In this document: one piece after another, positions 34,324 to 43,562 of the stretch
Position numbering within the stretch: position 1 is the first letter of the stretch
Layout: every line of letters starts with the position of its first letter
NCBI GenBank assembly: GCA_020831635.1
Contig: JAFIGC010000024.1
Location: forward strand, 1-53,358
Length of the DNA stretch: 53,358 nucleotides
Source: Verrucomicrobiota bacterium
GTDB lineage: Bacteria; Verrucomicrobiota; Kiritimatiellia; SS1-B-03-39; UBA6053
Reading direction: 5' to 3'
The notes under the pieces: generated by a model
Databases searched by the model: none
Seen by the model: the letters and a program-made list of their open reading frames with translations, nothing else
Told to the model about the DNA's origin: nothing
Translations under genes and position numbers: made by a program

Positions 34324-36267
34324 ATGTCCGAAGACACCCCCCAAAAAAACGATGCCACCGAAGAAAAGGCCAAACCGAAACGCCGCACCCGCACGGTAAA
34401 GCCCAAGGAAAAAGAGGACACGGACAGCACCGCCAGTGAGCCCAAAACGCGGCGTGTTCGAAAATCTCCCGCCTCCAAATCAACCGAAGGGGACTCGAAA
34501 TCGGAGCCCGCGCCGAATCCCATCCCCGAAACCGCAGTCAAACCGGCAAGGCAACCCTCCGGGAATTCGACCCGTGGCAATGATCAACAGGATTCCGGTT
34601 CCCGGGATAGGTCTGACCATGATTCGGATGGGCGGGACGGGAGTTCCGGCAGGCATCAGGCCCGGAATGCCACCGCTTCCAGGCACCATCGGGACGAGGA
34701 TGACGGGGCCAACCGCTCCAGTGATCACCGATCCAGTGACAATCGTTCCGGCGACAATCGTTCGAATGACAACCGCTCCAACAATGCCAACGCCAATGAT
34801 CGCGGCAACGATCGGGATGATCGTCTGAATCGCAAGCGCCGTCGCCGTGGTCGGACGGGCGGGCCTCCACCGCCGCCGCCCCGCGGGAACCGTTCCTCCG
34901 GACCCGGCGGAGGAAACCCCCGACGTGCCGCCGGTGGCGGCGGCGGGTCGAACCGATATGGGATGATGGACAACGAGCCGGACGACGGCCCCAAGGACGG
35001 CCCGGAATTGAAGCTTTTCGCTCTCCAGGAAATGTCGGTGCCCGATCTGGTGGTCAAGGCAAGCGAATTGGAAATTCAGGATCCCGCCGGTCTCCGCAAA
35101 AGCGAGTTGATCACTGAAATCGTCCGCGCGAATTCCCAATTGAACGGAGCCGTGTTTGCCCAAGGGATTCTGGAAGTAATGCAGGATGGATGCGGGTTCT
35201 TACGCTCCCCACTGTACAACTACCTGGCCACGCCCGAGGACATCTTCGTGGCCCCCAACCAGATCCGCCGTTATGGCATGAGAGCCGGAGATTTTGTCGA
35301 GGGCGAATTGAGAACCCCCCGTCCCAAGGAACGGTTTTTCGGGTTGGGCCGTATCGACAAAATCAATGGAGAAACCCCTACCCGCGGACGTCGGACGACC
35401 ATTCCTTTTGAAGACTTGACCCCGCTTTTTCCCGATCAGCGTCTGGTCATGGAGCGAATGAAGGACAACCCGTCCATTTCCATGCGGATCATCGACTTGG
35501 TGGCCCCGATTGGCAAAGGACAACGCGGTTTGATCGTGGCCCCGCCCCGCACGGGCAAAACCGTGCTGCTGCAGGATATCGCCAATTCCATTTCCGTGAA
35601 CAACCCCGAGGTCGAACTGTTTATCCTTTTGATTGACGAACGACCCGAGGAAGTGACCGACATGCAACGGAATACCAAGGCGCAAGTTTTGAGTTCCACC
35701 TTTGACGAGCCGCCGGACCGGCACGTCCAAGTCGCGGAAATCGTCACCGAAATGGCGAAACGCAAGGTGGAGCACGGCAAGGACGTGGTGATTCTGCTCG
35801 ACAGCATCACCCGCCTCGCCCGCGCGTACAACACCGTGCAGCCCCACAGCGGCAAGATTCTTTCCGGCGGGGTGGATGCAAATGCCCTGCAAAAGCCCAA
35901 GCGCTTTTTCGGCGCGGCCCGGAACATCGAAAATGGCGGCAGCCTGACCATTCTGGCCACGGCGCTGGTGGACACCGGATCCCGGATGGATGAAGTCATT
36001 TTCGAAGAATTCAAAGGCACCGGCAACATGGAGTTGGCCTTGGACCGTTCCTTGGTCGAAAAACGCGTGTACCCGGCCATCAACATCGGCCAGTCCGGCA
36101 CCCGCAAGGAAGACCTGCTCATGCATCCCGACGAGCTCCAACGCACGTGGGTGCTGCGGAAAGCGGTGAACAGCGTGCCGCCCGTGGAAGCCATGGAAGT
36201 GTTGATCAGCCGCCTGAAGAAAACCAAAACCAATGCGGAGTTCCTGTTGGCCCTCCAAAATGCCTGA
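34324..36267 (+). CDS. rho: Transcription termination factor Rho with long disordered N-terminus
   Basis: A 647-residue RNA helicase that ends transcription. The canonical Rho core is about 420 residues; here it occupies the C-terminal part. Rho_N helices start near residue 235 ([20 protein letters not shown]), the cold-shock RNA-binding fold follows (GCGFLRSP...[12 protein letters not shown]), Walker A APPRTGKT lies at about 407-414, and the Q/R-loop region follows. The first 225 residues are low-complexity: Lys/Glu/Pro-rich, then Arg/Ser/Asp/Asn-rich with four tandem R-S-x-D-N units (34714-34773), an RKRRRRGR patch and a six-proline run. Such insertions are known in Rho of some high-GC bacteria. 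AGGAGA overlaps the coaE stop. Confidence 0.95.
   Translation: MSEDTPQKNDATEEKAKPKRRTRTVKPKEKEDTDSTASEPKTRRVRKSPASKSTEGDSKSEPAPNPIPETAVKPARQPSGNSTRGNDQQDSGSRDRSDHDSDGRDGSSGRHQARNATASRHHRDEDDGANRSSDHRSSDNRSGDNRSNDNRSNNANANDRGNDRDDRLNRKRRRRGRTGGPPPPPPRGNRSSGPGGGNPRRAAGGGGGSNRYGMMDNEPDDGPKDGPELKLFALQEMSVPDLVVKASELEIQDPAGLRKSELITEIVRANSQLNGAVFAQGILEVMQDGCGFLRSPLYNYLATPEDIFVAPNQIRRYGMRAGDFVEGELRTPRPKERFFGLGRIDKINGETPTRGRRTTIPFEDLTPLFPDQRLVMERMKDNPSISMRIIDLVAPIGKGQRGLIVAPPRTGKTVLLQDIANSISVNNPEVELFILLIDERPEEVTDMQRNTKAQVLSSTFDEPPDRHVQVAEIVTEMAKRKVEHGKDVVILLDSITRLARAYNTVQPHSGKILSGGVDANALQKPKRFFGAARNIENGGSLTILATALVDTGSRMDEVIFEEFKGTGNMELALDRSLVEKRVYPAINIGQSGTRKEDLLMHPDELQRTWVLRKAVNSVPPVEAMEVLISRLKKTKTNAEFLLALQNA
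34714..34773 (+). repeat. Four 15-nt in-frame repeats in rho
   Basis: Units start at 34714, 34729, 34744 and 34759 and encode [15 protein letters not shown] and RSNDN. They lie in the disordered N-terminal extension. The units differ by third-base and codon changes, so the repeat is old rather than a fresh slippage product. Confidence 0.8.
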
Positions 36268-36331
36268 TGAAAGTGTTTCCGCACCTGTTTTTACAGGCTT
36301 TCGCTTGCACCCGGGCGTTCTTTTCGATTGA

Positions 36332-38122
36332 ATGACCTCCATGAGTGCCGGATTCAATACTTGGAAACACTTCCCTTTGCTGGCGGGCACGCTGGCTCTG
36401 GCGGGGTCCGTATTGCTTCATGCCGGCCTGGTCCGCTTGAATCCCGACTTGTTTTTCGGGGGCGGGCGGGTGATCCGCATGGAACGCGCGCCTGGAAAGC
36501 CCGCCACACAATTGGATGAAGTCCGCTTGGTGGAGGTTCGCCGGGAGATGTCCCGCCTGGTGGACCGTTTTGGATTGGCCTCGGATTTGGAAATGCCGGA
36601 ATTGGAACCGGACACGGTCGAGACGGACACCGAGGCGTTTCCGGATGCCGAGGAGGAGATGCTCGCCGGAGATGTGGAGGGGGCTTCCCCCGACACGACC
36701 CTGCCCGAATTTCCCGACACCGACTCCGATTGGCAGCCCATGCAGGAAGTGCTGTCCATCGCCGAGGATCGGATGCGGGAAGAAATCGCCGCTCTCCCCA
36801 GAGCCGTTCGTTCCAGCGAATACCAAGTGCCCGACGCGCCGGACATTGCCTTGCCTGCCGATTTTTCGGATGATCCCGACCTGAATCTGGCCGCGCCCAT
36901 GTTCCGGGAATGGGGGGATGAGCCCGGAGACGGGCCGGAAAACCTGAGTCGCCGCAGCGGTCGCCCCGACGGTCCTGAAAAATTACCCGTTTCCGTGGAA
37001 TTGGGCGCGGAACTGATAGAATTGGCCCCGCTTGACACAGACATTGCCCTTCGGGCCACGGAAGATGCCGGGGAAATCACGACACTGGAGGCCGTGGAGA
37101 ATTTGCTGCACTTGGAAACGCGCACGTTTGTGGATCCCGCCGACCCGCAATACCGCTATTTTAAGATTCAGTTGGTCCGGGCGGGCATCGAGGACCTGCC
37201 GGTGATGTCCCGACAGGTGGTGTTTATGATCGATTGTTCGGCGAGCATGACCCATGCGATGCTGCGCGAGGCCGTGGAAGGGGTGCGACAGGCCTTGGAC
37301 ACCCTTTCTCCGGGCGATACCTTCAACATCATCGCGTTTCGGGATGATGTGGATGTTTTGTTCCCGCAAAGCCGTCCGGTGAATGCGGTGAACCTTGCCC
37401 GGGCACGTGCTTTCCTGGCGCAATTAAACGCCTTTGGCAGCACGGATGTGTTCGCTTCCCTGGAGGCTTTGCGCGCCATGGAGGTGCAACCGGGACAACC
37501 GCTGATCAGCTTCCTGATCACCGACGGCATTCCCACCATGGGGCTCACGGACAGCAGCGACATCATCGAAACCTTCACCCGAAAAAACAAAGGGGAAATT
37601 TCCATTTTCAGCGTGGGAGGCGGAAGGCAGGTCAATCGGTATCTCATCGATTTTCTCAGCTATCGCAACCGGGGAGAGTCGGTGATCACGGAGCGAAATC
37701 GGCAATTGCCCGAGTCGATTGTCCTCATGGCCAAACAGGTCGCCAATCCGGTGTTGTCTCACTTGGATTATCGTTTCACGGGTGCCGAAGACATGGAGGT
37801 TTATCCAAAAACGCCCACCCATTTGTATTTGGACCGTTCTTTGATTTTGGTGGGGCGGTTGCCCGCGGACCGAACCCGGGTGGCGTTTCAGGTTGTGGGG
37901 CAATCCGCGCGCGAGTCCCGGGATATGATTTACACGGTGGATTTGAGCCGGGCGCCGCGCGGTTCCTGGGATTTGCGTCAGGAATGGGCGTGGCAGGCGC
38001 TTTTGCATCATGTCGGGGAATATTTGGGGGACAGCTCGGAAGCGCGGTTGCAAGTCATTCGCGATCTTTCGAAAAAATACGGGTTGCAGGTGCCTTACAG
38101 CGACAGATTGCCGGGCGAATGA
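36332..38122 (+). CDS. VWA-domain membrane-anchored protein
   Basis: A 596-residue protein with one N-terminal membrane helix (FPLLAGTLALAGSVLLHAGLV), a long acidic, Pro/Glu-rich linker (about 50-280), and a von Willebrand factor A domain (about 290-480). The MIDAS metal site is intact: D301-x-S303-x-S305 (IDCSASM) and the later LITDGIPT. The C-terminal 110 residues resemble the extra beta domain of VIT/VWA proteins. It may mediate metal-dependent protein contacts at the inner membrane; no AAA/MoxR partner is next to it. It ends 1 bp from the converging glycosyltransferase gene. The ATG at 36341 is an alternative start. Confidence 0.78.
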   Translation: MTSMSAGFNTWKHFPLLAGTLALAGSVLLHAGLVRLNPDLFFGGGRVIRMERAPGKPATQLDEVRLVEVRREMSRLVDRFGLASDLEMPELEPDTVETDTEAFPDAEEEMLAGDVEGASPDTTLPEFPDTDSDWQPMQEVLSIAEDRMREEIAALPRAVRSSEYQVPDAPDIALPADFSDDPDLNLAAPMFREWGDEPGDGPENLSRRSGRPDGPEKLPVSVELGAELIELAPLDTDIALRATEDAGEITTLEAVENLLHLETRTFVDPADPQYRYFKIQLVRAGIEDLPVMSRQVVFMIDCSASMTHAMLREAVEGVRQALDTLSPGDTFNIIAFRDDVDVLFPQSRPVNAVNLARARAFLAQLNAFGSTDVFASLEALRAMEVQPGQPLISFLITDGIPTMGLTDSSDIIETFTRKNKGEISIFSVGGGRQVNRYLIDFLSYRNRGESVITERNRQLPESIVLMAKQVANPVLSHLDYRFTGAEDMEVYPKTPTHLYLDRSLILVGRLPADRTRVAFQVVGQSARESRDMIYTVDLSRAPRGSWDLRQEWAWQALLHHVGEYLGDSSEARLQVIRDLSKKYGLQVPYSDRLPGE

Positions 38123-38123
38123 T

Positions 38124-39362
38124 TCAAGTCAGAATCCAGTCCGCCCAGCGCGGGTAAATGTGGTTCCTGTCAAATTCCGCCGCAAACAAGGCCAATGCCG
38201 CTTCCCGTGCCTTGGCGTGGCCTTCCGGGTTGTCCGCGTAAGCGGCCACCGCCTTGTACAGGGTTTCAGGGCTGCGATGGGGAACGGTGGCGCCCGCGCC
38301 ATATGCCGTCAACAGGGCGGACAGTTCTCCGGGGAGGGTGTTGACCACGGGCAGCCCGGCGGCCAGATAGTGGCAGGCTTTGTAGGGAACCGCCACCCCG
38401 CTGCGGGGGTCCATGGGCACCAGCCCCACATCGGCTTGGGTCAATACGTCCCACAAGGCCCGCTCCGACACATACCCGGGGAAGGTCACGTCTGACGAGA
38501 GACCCAGTTGTTCGGCACGGGTTTGCCAACTTTGCCCCGGGTCGGAGCCCGCCAGCACCCATTTCCACGGTTTCCCTTGTTCTTTGGCCCATTTCGCGGC
38601 CCGCAGGACCGATTCCAAGTCGTAAATTCGGCCCATGGCGCCCAAGTACAATACCGTGAACATTTCGGGGGCCGGTTGTGGTTTCGACAAGCCGGGCAGG
38701 GGACGTTCACCCAAATAGCAAACGTGCACGTCACCCGGATGTCCCAATTCCACGGCGCGCCGGGCGAAGAATTCGGACTGGGCGCTGACCGTGTCAGCGG
38801 TTTGCATGATGCGCGTGGCGGCCCGTTGCCAGGGCGAAAGGGCGATGCGCCCCAAGCTTTGAATGACGCGCCGCGCCGGGAGGGCTTGCAGCCACGTGCG
38901 GGGCCAGTCATCCATGAAATCGACGGTAACCTTTGCCCCGAACTTTTTCCCGAGTCGGATGGCGGCTTCCGCGCCTTCCAAGGGCGGGGTGCTGGCAATG
39001 ATCCGGTCGGGAGGGGTCAAGGCGCCCGCGGCGACTTTTTGGCCAAGCTCCCGGACGATCCGTTTGCCCCAGCATCGGTGCGACCAAAGGCGTTGCGGGG
39101 TCAGATTTCCTCCATAGCCGGGGGCGGCGACCAGGCAAACGGACAACCGTGCGGCAGAAGGGGGCGTTTCAGACATCCCTTTGGGCAATTCGCGACTTTG
39201 GAGTCCCGCATCCGCGTGTTGCTTGGTCCGGTGGCGAAAGGCGCAACTGACCCAGAGCACCTCGTGTCCCTGTTCGAGAAACACCCGGGCCAGGGCCGCG
39301 TAGCGTTGTTCCGGACCTTCTCCGGGGAGTTCATCGAAAGGATTGATCAGCCAAATTTGCAT
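38124..39362 (-). CDS. Family-4-type glycosyltransferase
   Basis: A 412-residue GT-B fold glycosyltransferase. The N-terminal half starts IWLINPFDELPGEGPEQRY; the donor-binding half has the VLYLGAMGRIYDLE strand-turn, the KWVLAGSDPG and VTFPGYV motifs, and the acidic region ADVGLVPMDPRSGVAVPYK leading into a glycine-rich LAAGLPVV. Donor and acceptor sugars cannot be assigned; a surface-polysaccharide role is the usual one. The start at 39362 follows a CAAGGG-type ribosome site on the minus strand and matches the typical GT4 N-terminus. The frame is open far upstream, but that part is antisense to the aldolase-like gene and has no coding character. It converges with the VWA gene with a 1-bp gap. 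Confidence 0.85.
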   Translation of the reverse strand: MQIWLINPFDELPGEGPEQRYAALARVFLEQGHEVLWVSCAFRHRTKQHADAGLQSRELPKGMSETPPSAARLSVCLVAAPGYGGNLTPQRLWSHRCWGKRIVRELGQKVAAGALTPPDRIIASTPPLEGAEAAIRLGKKFGAKVTVDFMDDWPRTWLQALPARRVIQSLGRIALSPWQRAATRIMQTADTVSAQSEFFARRAVELGHPGDVHVCYLGERPLPGLSKPQPAPEMFTVLYLGAMGRIYDLESVLRAAKWAKEQGKPWKWVLAGSDPGQSWQTRAEQLGLSSDVTFPGYVSERALWDVLTQADVGLVPMDPRSGVAVPYKACHYLAAGLPVVNTLPGELSALLTAYGAGATVPHRSPETLYKAVAAYADNPEGHAKAREAALALFAAEFDRNHIYPRWADWILT

Positions 39363-39427
39363 TTGTCCAACCCTTGACGAAAAATTTTCCCGCTGGCAAC
39401 TTGGAAACGAAAACATGGAGGATATTT

Positions 39428-39472
39428 CCAGACCTTTCCCCGTTTCTGCTTGCGGGAACGGGTTCGGTCTGG
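39428..39472 (+). promoter_or_regulatory. Two-step hairpin before the aldolase/lyxose isomerase operon
   Basis: CCAGACC (39428-39434) pairs with GGTCTGG (39466-39472). After a 3-4-nt internal loop, CCCGTTTC (39439-39446) pairs with GGAACGGG (39455-39462) around an 8-nt loop. It ends 16 nt before the start codon at 39489, close to the ribosome site AAGAAGAG. It could act as an operator palindrome for a regulator of the sugar operon or as a translational control hairpin. Confidence 0.55.
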
Positions 39473-39488
39473 CAATAAGAAGAGCCTC

Positions 39489-40541
39489 ATGATCCCCCAA
39501 AAACGACTCGATCAAAAACTCGCCGCCATCCATGCCGACCCCCATGGATGCAAGGAATTCATCATTGCGGACGCCAAGGACGCCGACATGGCCTTTGGCA
39601 TTACCGCGCCCGGTCCACACCGGGGCGCCTGCCGTCATGGATTCAATGAATCCGAGGGCTGTTACAAAACCCTGACGGATTACCGGCAGCAAATCCGCGA
39701 GGTGATCCGGCAGGATATCGTGGACATCGTCCTCTTGTCCGCCTCCAATCTGGAAATCCTGGGCATGCGGGAAAAGCTGTTCGAAAACAGCGACATTACC
39801 CCGGCTGCCCGTGCGAACGACACCTCGGACATTTGGGTGGTTCGTGGCGGCAAATATCCGACCGACTATCCGTCCCGCACCTTTCGCAGCGCCACTTTGG
39901 ATCACATCAAATACGGGAAAATCACCGAGGACCATTCCCAACCGCACATTGGCGCGGATCTGGGCTTGTATTCGATCACCTTCACCAACAATTTGGACTA
40001 CGATCACCAGGCGTTGATGGCCTTTCAGGACTTCCGGATTGAGGCGGAAAAAAAGAAATTCCGCTATTTCCTCGAACTCTTCAATCCCAACGTGGATCCG
40101 GGAATTCCCAACAAAAAGGTGGCCGGTTTTTTGAACGACCACATCGTGCGCACCCTGGCGGGGGTCACCGAGGCCGGGCGCCCCGTCTTTCTGAAGATCC
40201 CCTACAACGGTCCCGGTCCCCTGGAAGAGCTGGTCTCCTACGATCCGCAGTTGATCGTGGGCATTCTCGGCGGCAGCAGCGGCACCACTTTGGATGCGTT
40301 CCAGTTGATCCACGACGCCAAAAAATACGGCGCCCGCGTGGCGCTCTTCGGGCGAAAAATCAATCTTTCCGAACATCCGCTGGCGTTCATTGAATTGCTG
40401 CGGCGGATTGTCGATGGCGAGGTGTCCCCCGTGGAGGCTGTGAAAGCGTATCACGGGGTGTTGCAAACCCTCGGCATTCAACCTTTGAGGAGCCTGCAAC
40501 AGGATTTGCAGCTCACCACCAACAAACAAAGCTATAAATAA
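39489..40541 (+). CDS. Aldolase-like protein of the lyxose isomerase operon
   Basis: A 350-residue soluble protein with a TIM-barrel-like pattern and class I aldolase-like elements: lysines in IPYNGPG-adjacent VFLKIPYNG (about residue 234) and KYGARVALFGRKINLSEHP near 280-300, and a glycine-rich phosphate-binding IVGILGGSSGTT (about 254-265). These recall DeoC/LacD-type aldolases, but I do not recognise a characterised family. It is directly followed by D-lyxose isomerase in the same operon, so it may cleave or convert the sugar phosphate derived from that route. The ATG at 39489 is chosen for its AAGAAGAG ribosome site; an upstream ATG at 39450 lies in the leader hairpin. Confidence 0.55.
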   Translation: MIPQKRLDQKLAAIHADPHGCKEFIIADAKDADMAFGITAPGPHRGACRHGFNESEGCYKTLTDYRQQIREVIRQDIVDIVLLSASNLEILGMREKLFENSDITPAARANDTSDIWVVRGGKYPTDYPSRTFRSATLDHIKYGKITEDHSQPHIGADLGLYSITFTNNLDYDHQALMAFQDFRIEAEKKKFRYFLELFNPNVDPGIPNKKVAGFLNDHIVRTLAGVTEAGRPVFLKIPYNGPGPLEELVSYDPQLIVGILGGSSGTTLDAFQLIHDAKKYGARVALFGRKINLSEHPLAFIELLRRIVDGEVSPVEAVKAYHGVLQTLGIQPLRSLQQDLQLTTNKQSYK

Positions 40542-40553
40542 TTGGACTCCCAG

Positions 40554-41126
40554 ATGAAACGTTCTGAAATCAACCAAGTGATTCGTGATGCCAAGGCCTG
40601 TTTTTCCGCCCATGGCTGGACCTTGCCCCCCAAACCGAAGTGGGACGTGACTGACTTTGGACTGGGGGATTTTCAGGCCTTCGGGCTGACCCTCATCAAT
40701 CTGGCGGAAGAGCGGGAATACTGCGAAAAGCTCATGTATGGCCGCAAGGATCAGGTCACGCCCGCCCATACCCACGCGCAGAAAAAAGAAGACATCATCG
40801 TGCGCTGGGGCGAGCTGACCTTGCGACTGTGGGATGGCAAACCCGGAGAAGTGGACGGCAAGCCCTGTACCGTGAATGTCTGCGGCGAACCGATCACCAT
40901 GACCTCCGGGGAAACTTTGACCCTGAAAGCCGGCGAACGCGTGACCCTCTGTCCGGGCAACTGGCACGAGTTTTGGGTATCTTCCGAGGAAGGCATCGTC
41001 GGGGAAGTGAGCACCGCCAACGACGATGCCAATGACAACTTCTTCGCGAACCCCGATATCGGGCGTTTCCCGGATGTGGAAGAGGACGAACCCGCGATCT
41101 TGAAGCTGATCAGCGACAAGTCCTAA
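40554..41126 (+). CDS. D-lyxose/D-mannose ketol-isomerase (cupin)
   Basis: A 190-residue cupin-fold sugar isomerase that interconverts D-lyxose and D-xylulose (and often D-mannose and D-fructose). The metal site is visible in HTHAQKKEDIIV (two His and a Glu) and the later His of NWHEFW. The length matches bacterial lyxose isomerases. It follows the aldolase-like gene by 12 nt. The ATG at 40554 is preferred over the in-frame TTG at 40542. The pair defines a small catabolic or salvage operon for a C5/C6 sugar. Confidence 0.8.
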   Translation: MKRSEINQVIRDAKACFSAHGWTLPPKPKWDVTDFGLGDFQAFGLTLINLAEEREYCEKLMYGRKDQVTPAHTHAQKKEDIIVRWGELTLRLWDGKPGEVDGKPCTVNVCGEPITMTSGETLTLKAGERVTLCPGNWHEFWVSSEEGIVGEVSTANDDANDNFFANPDIGRFPDVEEDEPAILKLISDKS

Positions 41127-41153
41127 GACGGGCTTCGTCCGATTCCGCTTCCG

Positions 41154-42314
41154 TTATTCCGCTTCCCCGAGGGCCACCTGCAGGGCGATGAGCGTATACG
41201 CGGTCACCAACGTGGGGTCGCCTTCCCAGTAACGGTTGTTTTCATTGACCCAATATCCGTTGCCGTTTTCATCAATGCGTTGCAGGTTGGTGAGGCGGTT
41301 GATGACTTCCAGCCGCCAATTGATTTCGCTGCCGTCCTCGCGCCGCAGGATGTCCTGCCCGAATGCGGCCAGGCTTTTGGTGAGCACATTCATGAAATAG
41401 TAGTAACCTTCCTGGCCGAACCCGGGGTTTTCTTCCACCGTCCAGTGCCGGACGGACCATTCCGCGGCGGAGCGGACCCGCGGATCATTGCGGTCCACGT
41501 CCGCATAAATCAGGGACAACATGCCCGCATAAGTCATGCTGCCGAAAGAGCGGAAGGTGACTTTGCCGTCCTCGTCCACGCGGGTCAGTCCGCGGGAAGA
41601 TTCAGGATGGTAGGCGAAGCCGCCCACGTCATCCGGGTGGTCGGAGACCCAATCGGCGTTGTTGGACTCGGGACGGTTTTGGGTGCGGCTGACGAAATCG
41701 GCCAAGGCGGCGCGGTTGAAATCGACGCGCTCGCCTTCGGTGCGGAAATCCTCCACGTCTTCGGTGAGGCGCATGGCTTCGGCGGCGATGTAGGTGTTGG
41801 AGAGGTCGGCGTAGTCGCGGTCGGTTTCCGCATCATAGCCAAAGCCGCCGAAGAAAACATCCCCGTCGAGATGCTGGGTGTTGGCGATGTACTGTCGGGC
41901 GCGCATCACTTGGGGGCGGGCGTCTTCGCGTCCGCTGAGATGCAGGGCGACCATGGCGATGGCGGTATTGTAATTGGGTTTGCCGCCTCCGCGAACCTCC
42001 TCGCGGGGTGGAACGTAAATGGCACCGTTTTCCTTGGCGTGGGATAAAATGTAGTCCACGCCTTTTTGGACGGCCTCGGACTCCCGTCTGGGCGAGAGAC
42101 TCAGGGCCCAGACCGGCAGGGCCGTAAGCGCGGGCCAGTCCGGGCTGCTCCAGTGGCCTTTTTCGTTTTGTCGGGCGATCAGCCAGTCCATGCCGCGGTT
42201 CAAGGCGGCTTCGCCTTCTTTGCGGACACTCAGGGGAATTTCCGCATGCAGATGCGGGGTGGCGGTCAGCGCGATCAGAAAACAGAGCAGATGGGATTGA
42301 AATTTGGACTTCAT
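41154..42314 (-). CDS. Exported prenyltransferase/squalene-cyclase-type toroid protein
   Basis: A 386-residue protein with a Sec signal (KSKFQSHLLCFLIALTATPHLHA) and repeated alpha-helix pairs of the terpene cyclase/prenyltransferase toroid fold. At least three repeats with a GHW or GGF core are visible: QNEKGHWSSPDWPAL, GGFGYDAE and DDVGGFAYHPES. The catalytic DXDD of squalene-hopene cyclases is absent, so terpene cyclisation is unlikely; it is probably a periplasmic sugar- or protein-binding scaffold of the kind frequent in PVC bacteria. It converges with the lyxose isomerase gene and diverges from rlmN. Confidence 0.72.
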   Translation of the reverse strand: MKSKFQSHLLCFLIALTATPHLHAEIPLSVRKEGEAALNRGMDWLIARQNEKGHWSSPDWPALTALPVWALSLSPRRESEAVQKGVDYILSHAKENGAIYVPPREEVRGGGKPNYNTAIAMVALHLSGREDARPQVMRARQYIANTQHLDGDVFFGGFGYDAETDRDYADLSNTYIAAEAMRLTEDVEDFRTEGERVDFNRAALADFVSRTQNRPESNNADWVSDHPDDVGGFAYHPESSRGLTRVDEDGKVTFRSFGSMTYAGMLSLIYADVDRNDPRVRSAAEWSVRHWTVEENPGFGQEGYYYFMNVLTKSLAAFGQDILRREDGSEINWRLEVINRLTNLQRIDENGNGYWVNENNRYWEGDPTLVTAYTLIALQVALGEAE

Positions 42315-42373
42315 CGTGAGATCCTGTGGGATTGGGGATTAAGGGTAAGTACTCACATTTAACGACGGAAATA

Positions 42374-42401
42374 TTGATCCGGTTCATTAAATCTGTAAAA
42401 C
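42374..42401 (+). promoter_or_regulatory. Possible promoter of rlmN
   Basis: TTGATC (42374-42379), a 16-bp spacer, and TAAAAC (42396-42401). Initiation would fall near 42408, the rlmN start codon itself. No Shine-Dalgarno is seen before that ATG, consistent with a leaderless transcript. Consensus match only. Confidence 0.35.
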
Positions 42402-42407
42402 ATCGCC

Positions 42408-43556
42408 ATGAATATGAAAAAAGTCAACTTATTGGACCTGGATTTGGACGCGCTGACCACACAAGTGAAGGCGTGGGGGTATCCCGCGTTCCGGGCCAAG
42501 CAGTTGTATCGCCAGCTTTGGGTGAATGCGGTGGCTCGCTTTGAGGACATGTCGGATCTGCCCGCGGCGTTTCGGGATTTTTTGAATGAGCACGCCTGTA
42601 TTTCCAATTTGCGGCTGATGCTGGAGCGGGAAGGGGACGGCGGCCTCACTCGCAAGGCGGTGTTCGCGTTGCCGGGCAATGAAACCGTGGAGGCGGTGCT
42701 GATGGTGTATCCGGGGCGGGCCACCGTATGCGTGAGCAGTCAGGCGGGATGCCCCATGGGCTGTGTGTTTTGCGCCACGGCCAAGCTGGGGTTTTTGCAG
42801 GATCTTTCCCCCGGCGACATTGCCCATCAAGTGTTGTGGGCGCAACGGGCCTTGGCCGAAGTGCCGGGGCGCATCGAACCCGAAGGCGCGGCCCGTCACC
42901 GGGTGCATGGGCCGGAGGACGTGCCCGCCCGGCTCACCAATGCGGTGTTCATGGGGATGGGGGAGCCCTTCAACAACTACACCAATTGGCGGGCATCGGT
43001 CGAACGCTTGCATGATCCTGGCGGCTTTAATTTCGGGGCCCGGAATTTCACCGTCTCCACCGTCGGTTTGGTGCCGGGGATTCGAAAACTCATGGACGAT
43101 CCCCTGCAAATCAATTTGGCCATCAGTCTGCACGCGGCGGACGATGAGATTCGTTCGGCCATGATGCCGGTGAACAAACGCTACCCCATCGCCGAACTCA
43201 TTGCGTCGGTGCGGGATTATACCGAAAAAACGCATCGGCGGGTTTCCTTCGAATACGTGCTGATCGAAGGAAAAAACGATGACCTTGAGGAAGCCCGCAA
43301 GCTGGCGGATTTATTGTTGATGGGCGGAAAATTCCCCATGCACGTCAATTTGATCCCCTTGAATCCCGTGGACGACATCGGCATGAGCCGCAGCAGTCGC
43401 GAACGGGTGAGTGCGTTTCGGGACTATTTGGAATCCCGGGGCGTGCCCGCCACGGTGCGGATTCAACGGGGGATGGATATCGACGCCGCCTGCGGTCAGT
43501 TGGCCGGGGATTTGGCCCGCGATTTGCAGCAGGCCGCCGCCGGAACGAAGGGTTGA
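42408..43556 (+). CDS. rlmN: RlmN, 23S rRNA/tRNA adenine-2 methyltransferase
   Basis: A 382-residue radical-SAM enzyme that methylates C2 of A2503 in 23S rRNA and A37 in some tRNAs. The 4Fe-4S cluster motif CX3CX2C is C115-C119-C122 in QAGCPMGCVFCAT. The second catalytic cysteine lies in the C-terminal AACGQLAGDLA. The N-terminal helical domain for RNA binding is present, and the whole length is normal. Two ATGs (42408 and 42414) are near each other without a clear ribosome site. Confidence 0.95.
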   Translation: MNMKKVNLLDLDLDALTTQVKAWGYPAFRAKQLYRQLWVNAVARFEDMSDLPAAFRDFLNEHACISNLRLMLEREGDGGLTRKAVFALPGNETVEAVLMVYPGRATVCVSSQAGCPMGCVFCATAKLGFLQDLSPGDIAHQVLWAQRALAEVPGRIEPEGAARHRVHGPEDVPARLTNAVFMGMGEPFNNYTNWRASVERLHDPGGFNFGARNFTVSTVGLVPGIRKLMDDPLQINLAISLHAADDEIRSAMMPVNKRYPIAELIASVRDYTEKTHRRVSFEYVLIEGKNDDLEEARKLADLLLMGGKFPMHVNLIPLNPVDDIGMSRSSRERVSAFRDYLESRGVPATVRIQRGMDIDAACGQLAGDLARDLQQAAAGTKG

Positions 43557-43562
43557 TCGGAC

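Noticed and set aside
39363-40967. N-terminal extension of the minus-strand glycosyltransferase frame
   Set aside because: The open frame continues upstream of 39362 but is antisense to the aldolase and lyxose isomerase genes, and the GT4 fold begins at 39362 with a ribosome site.
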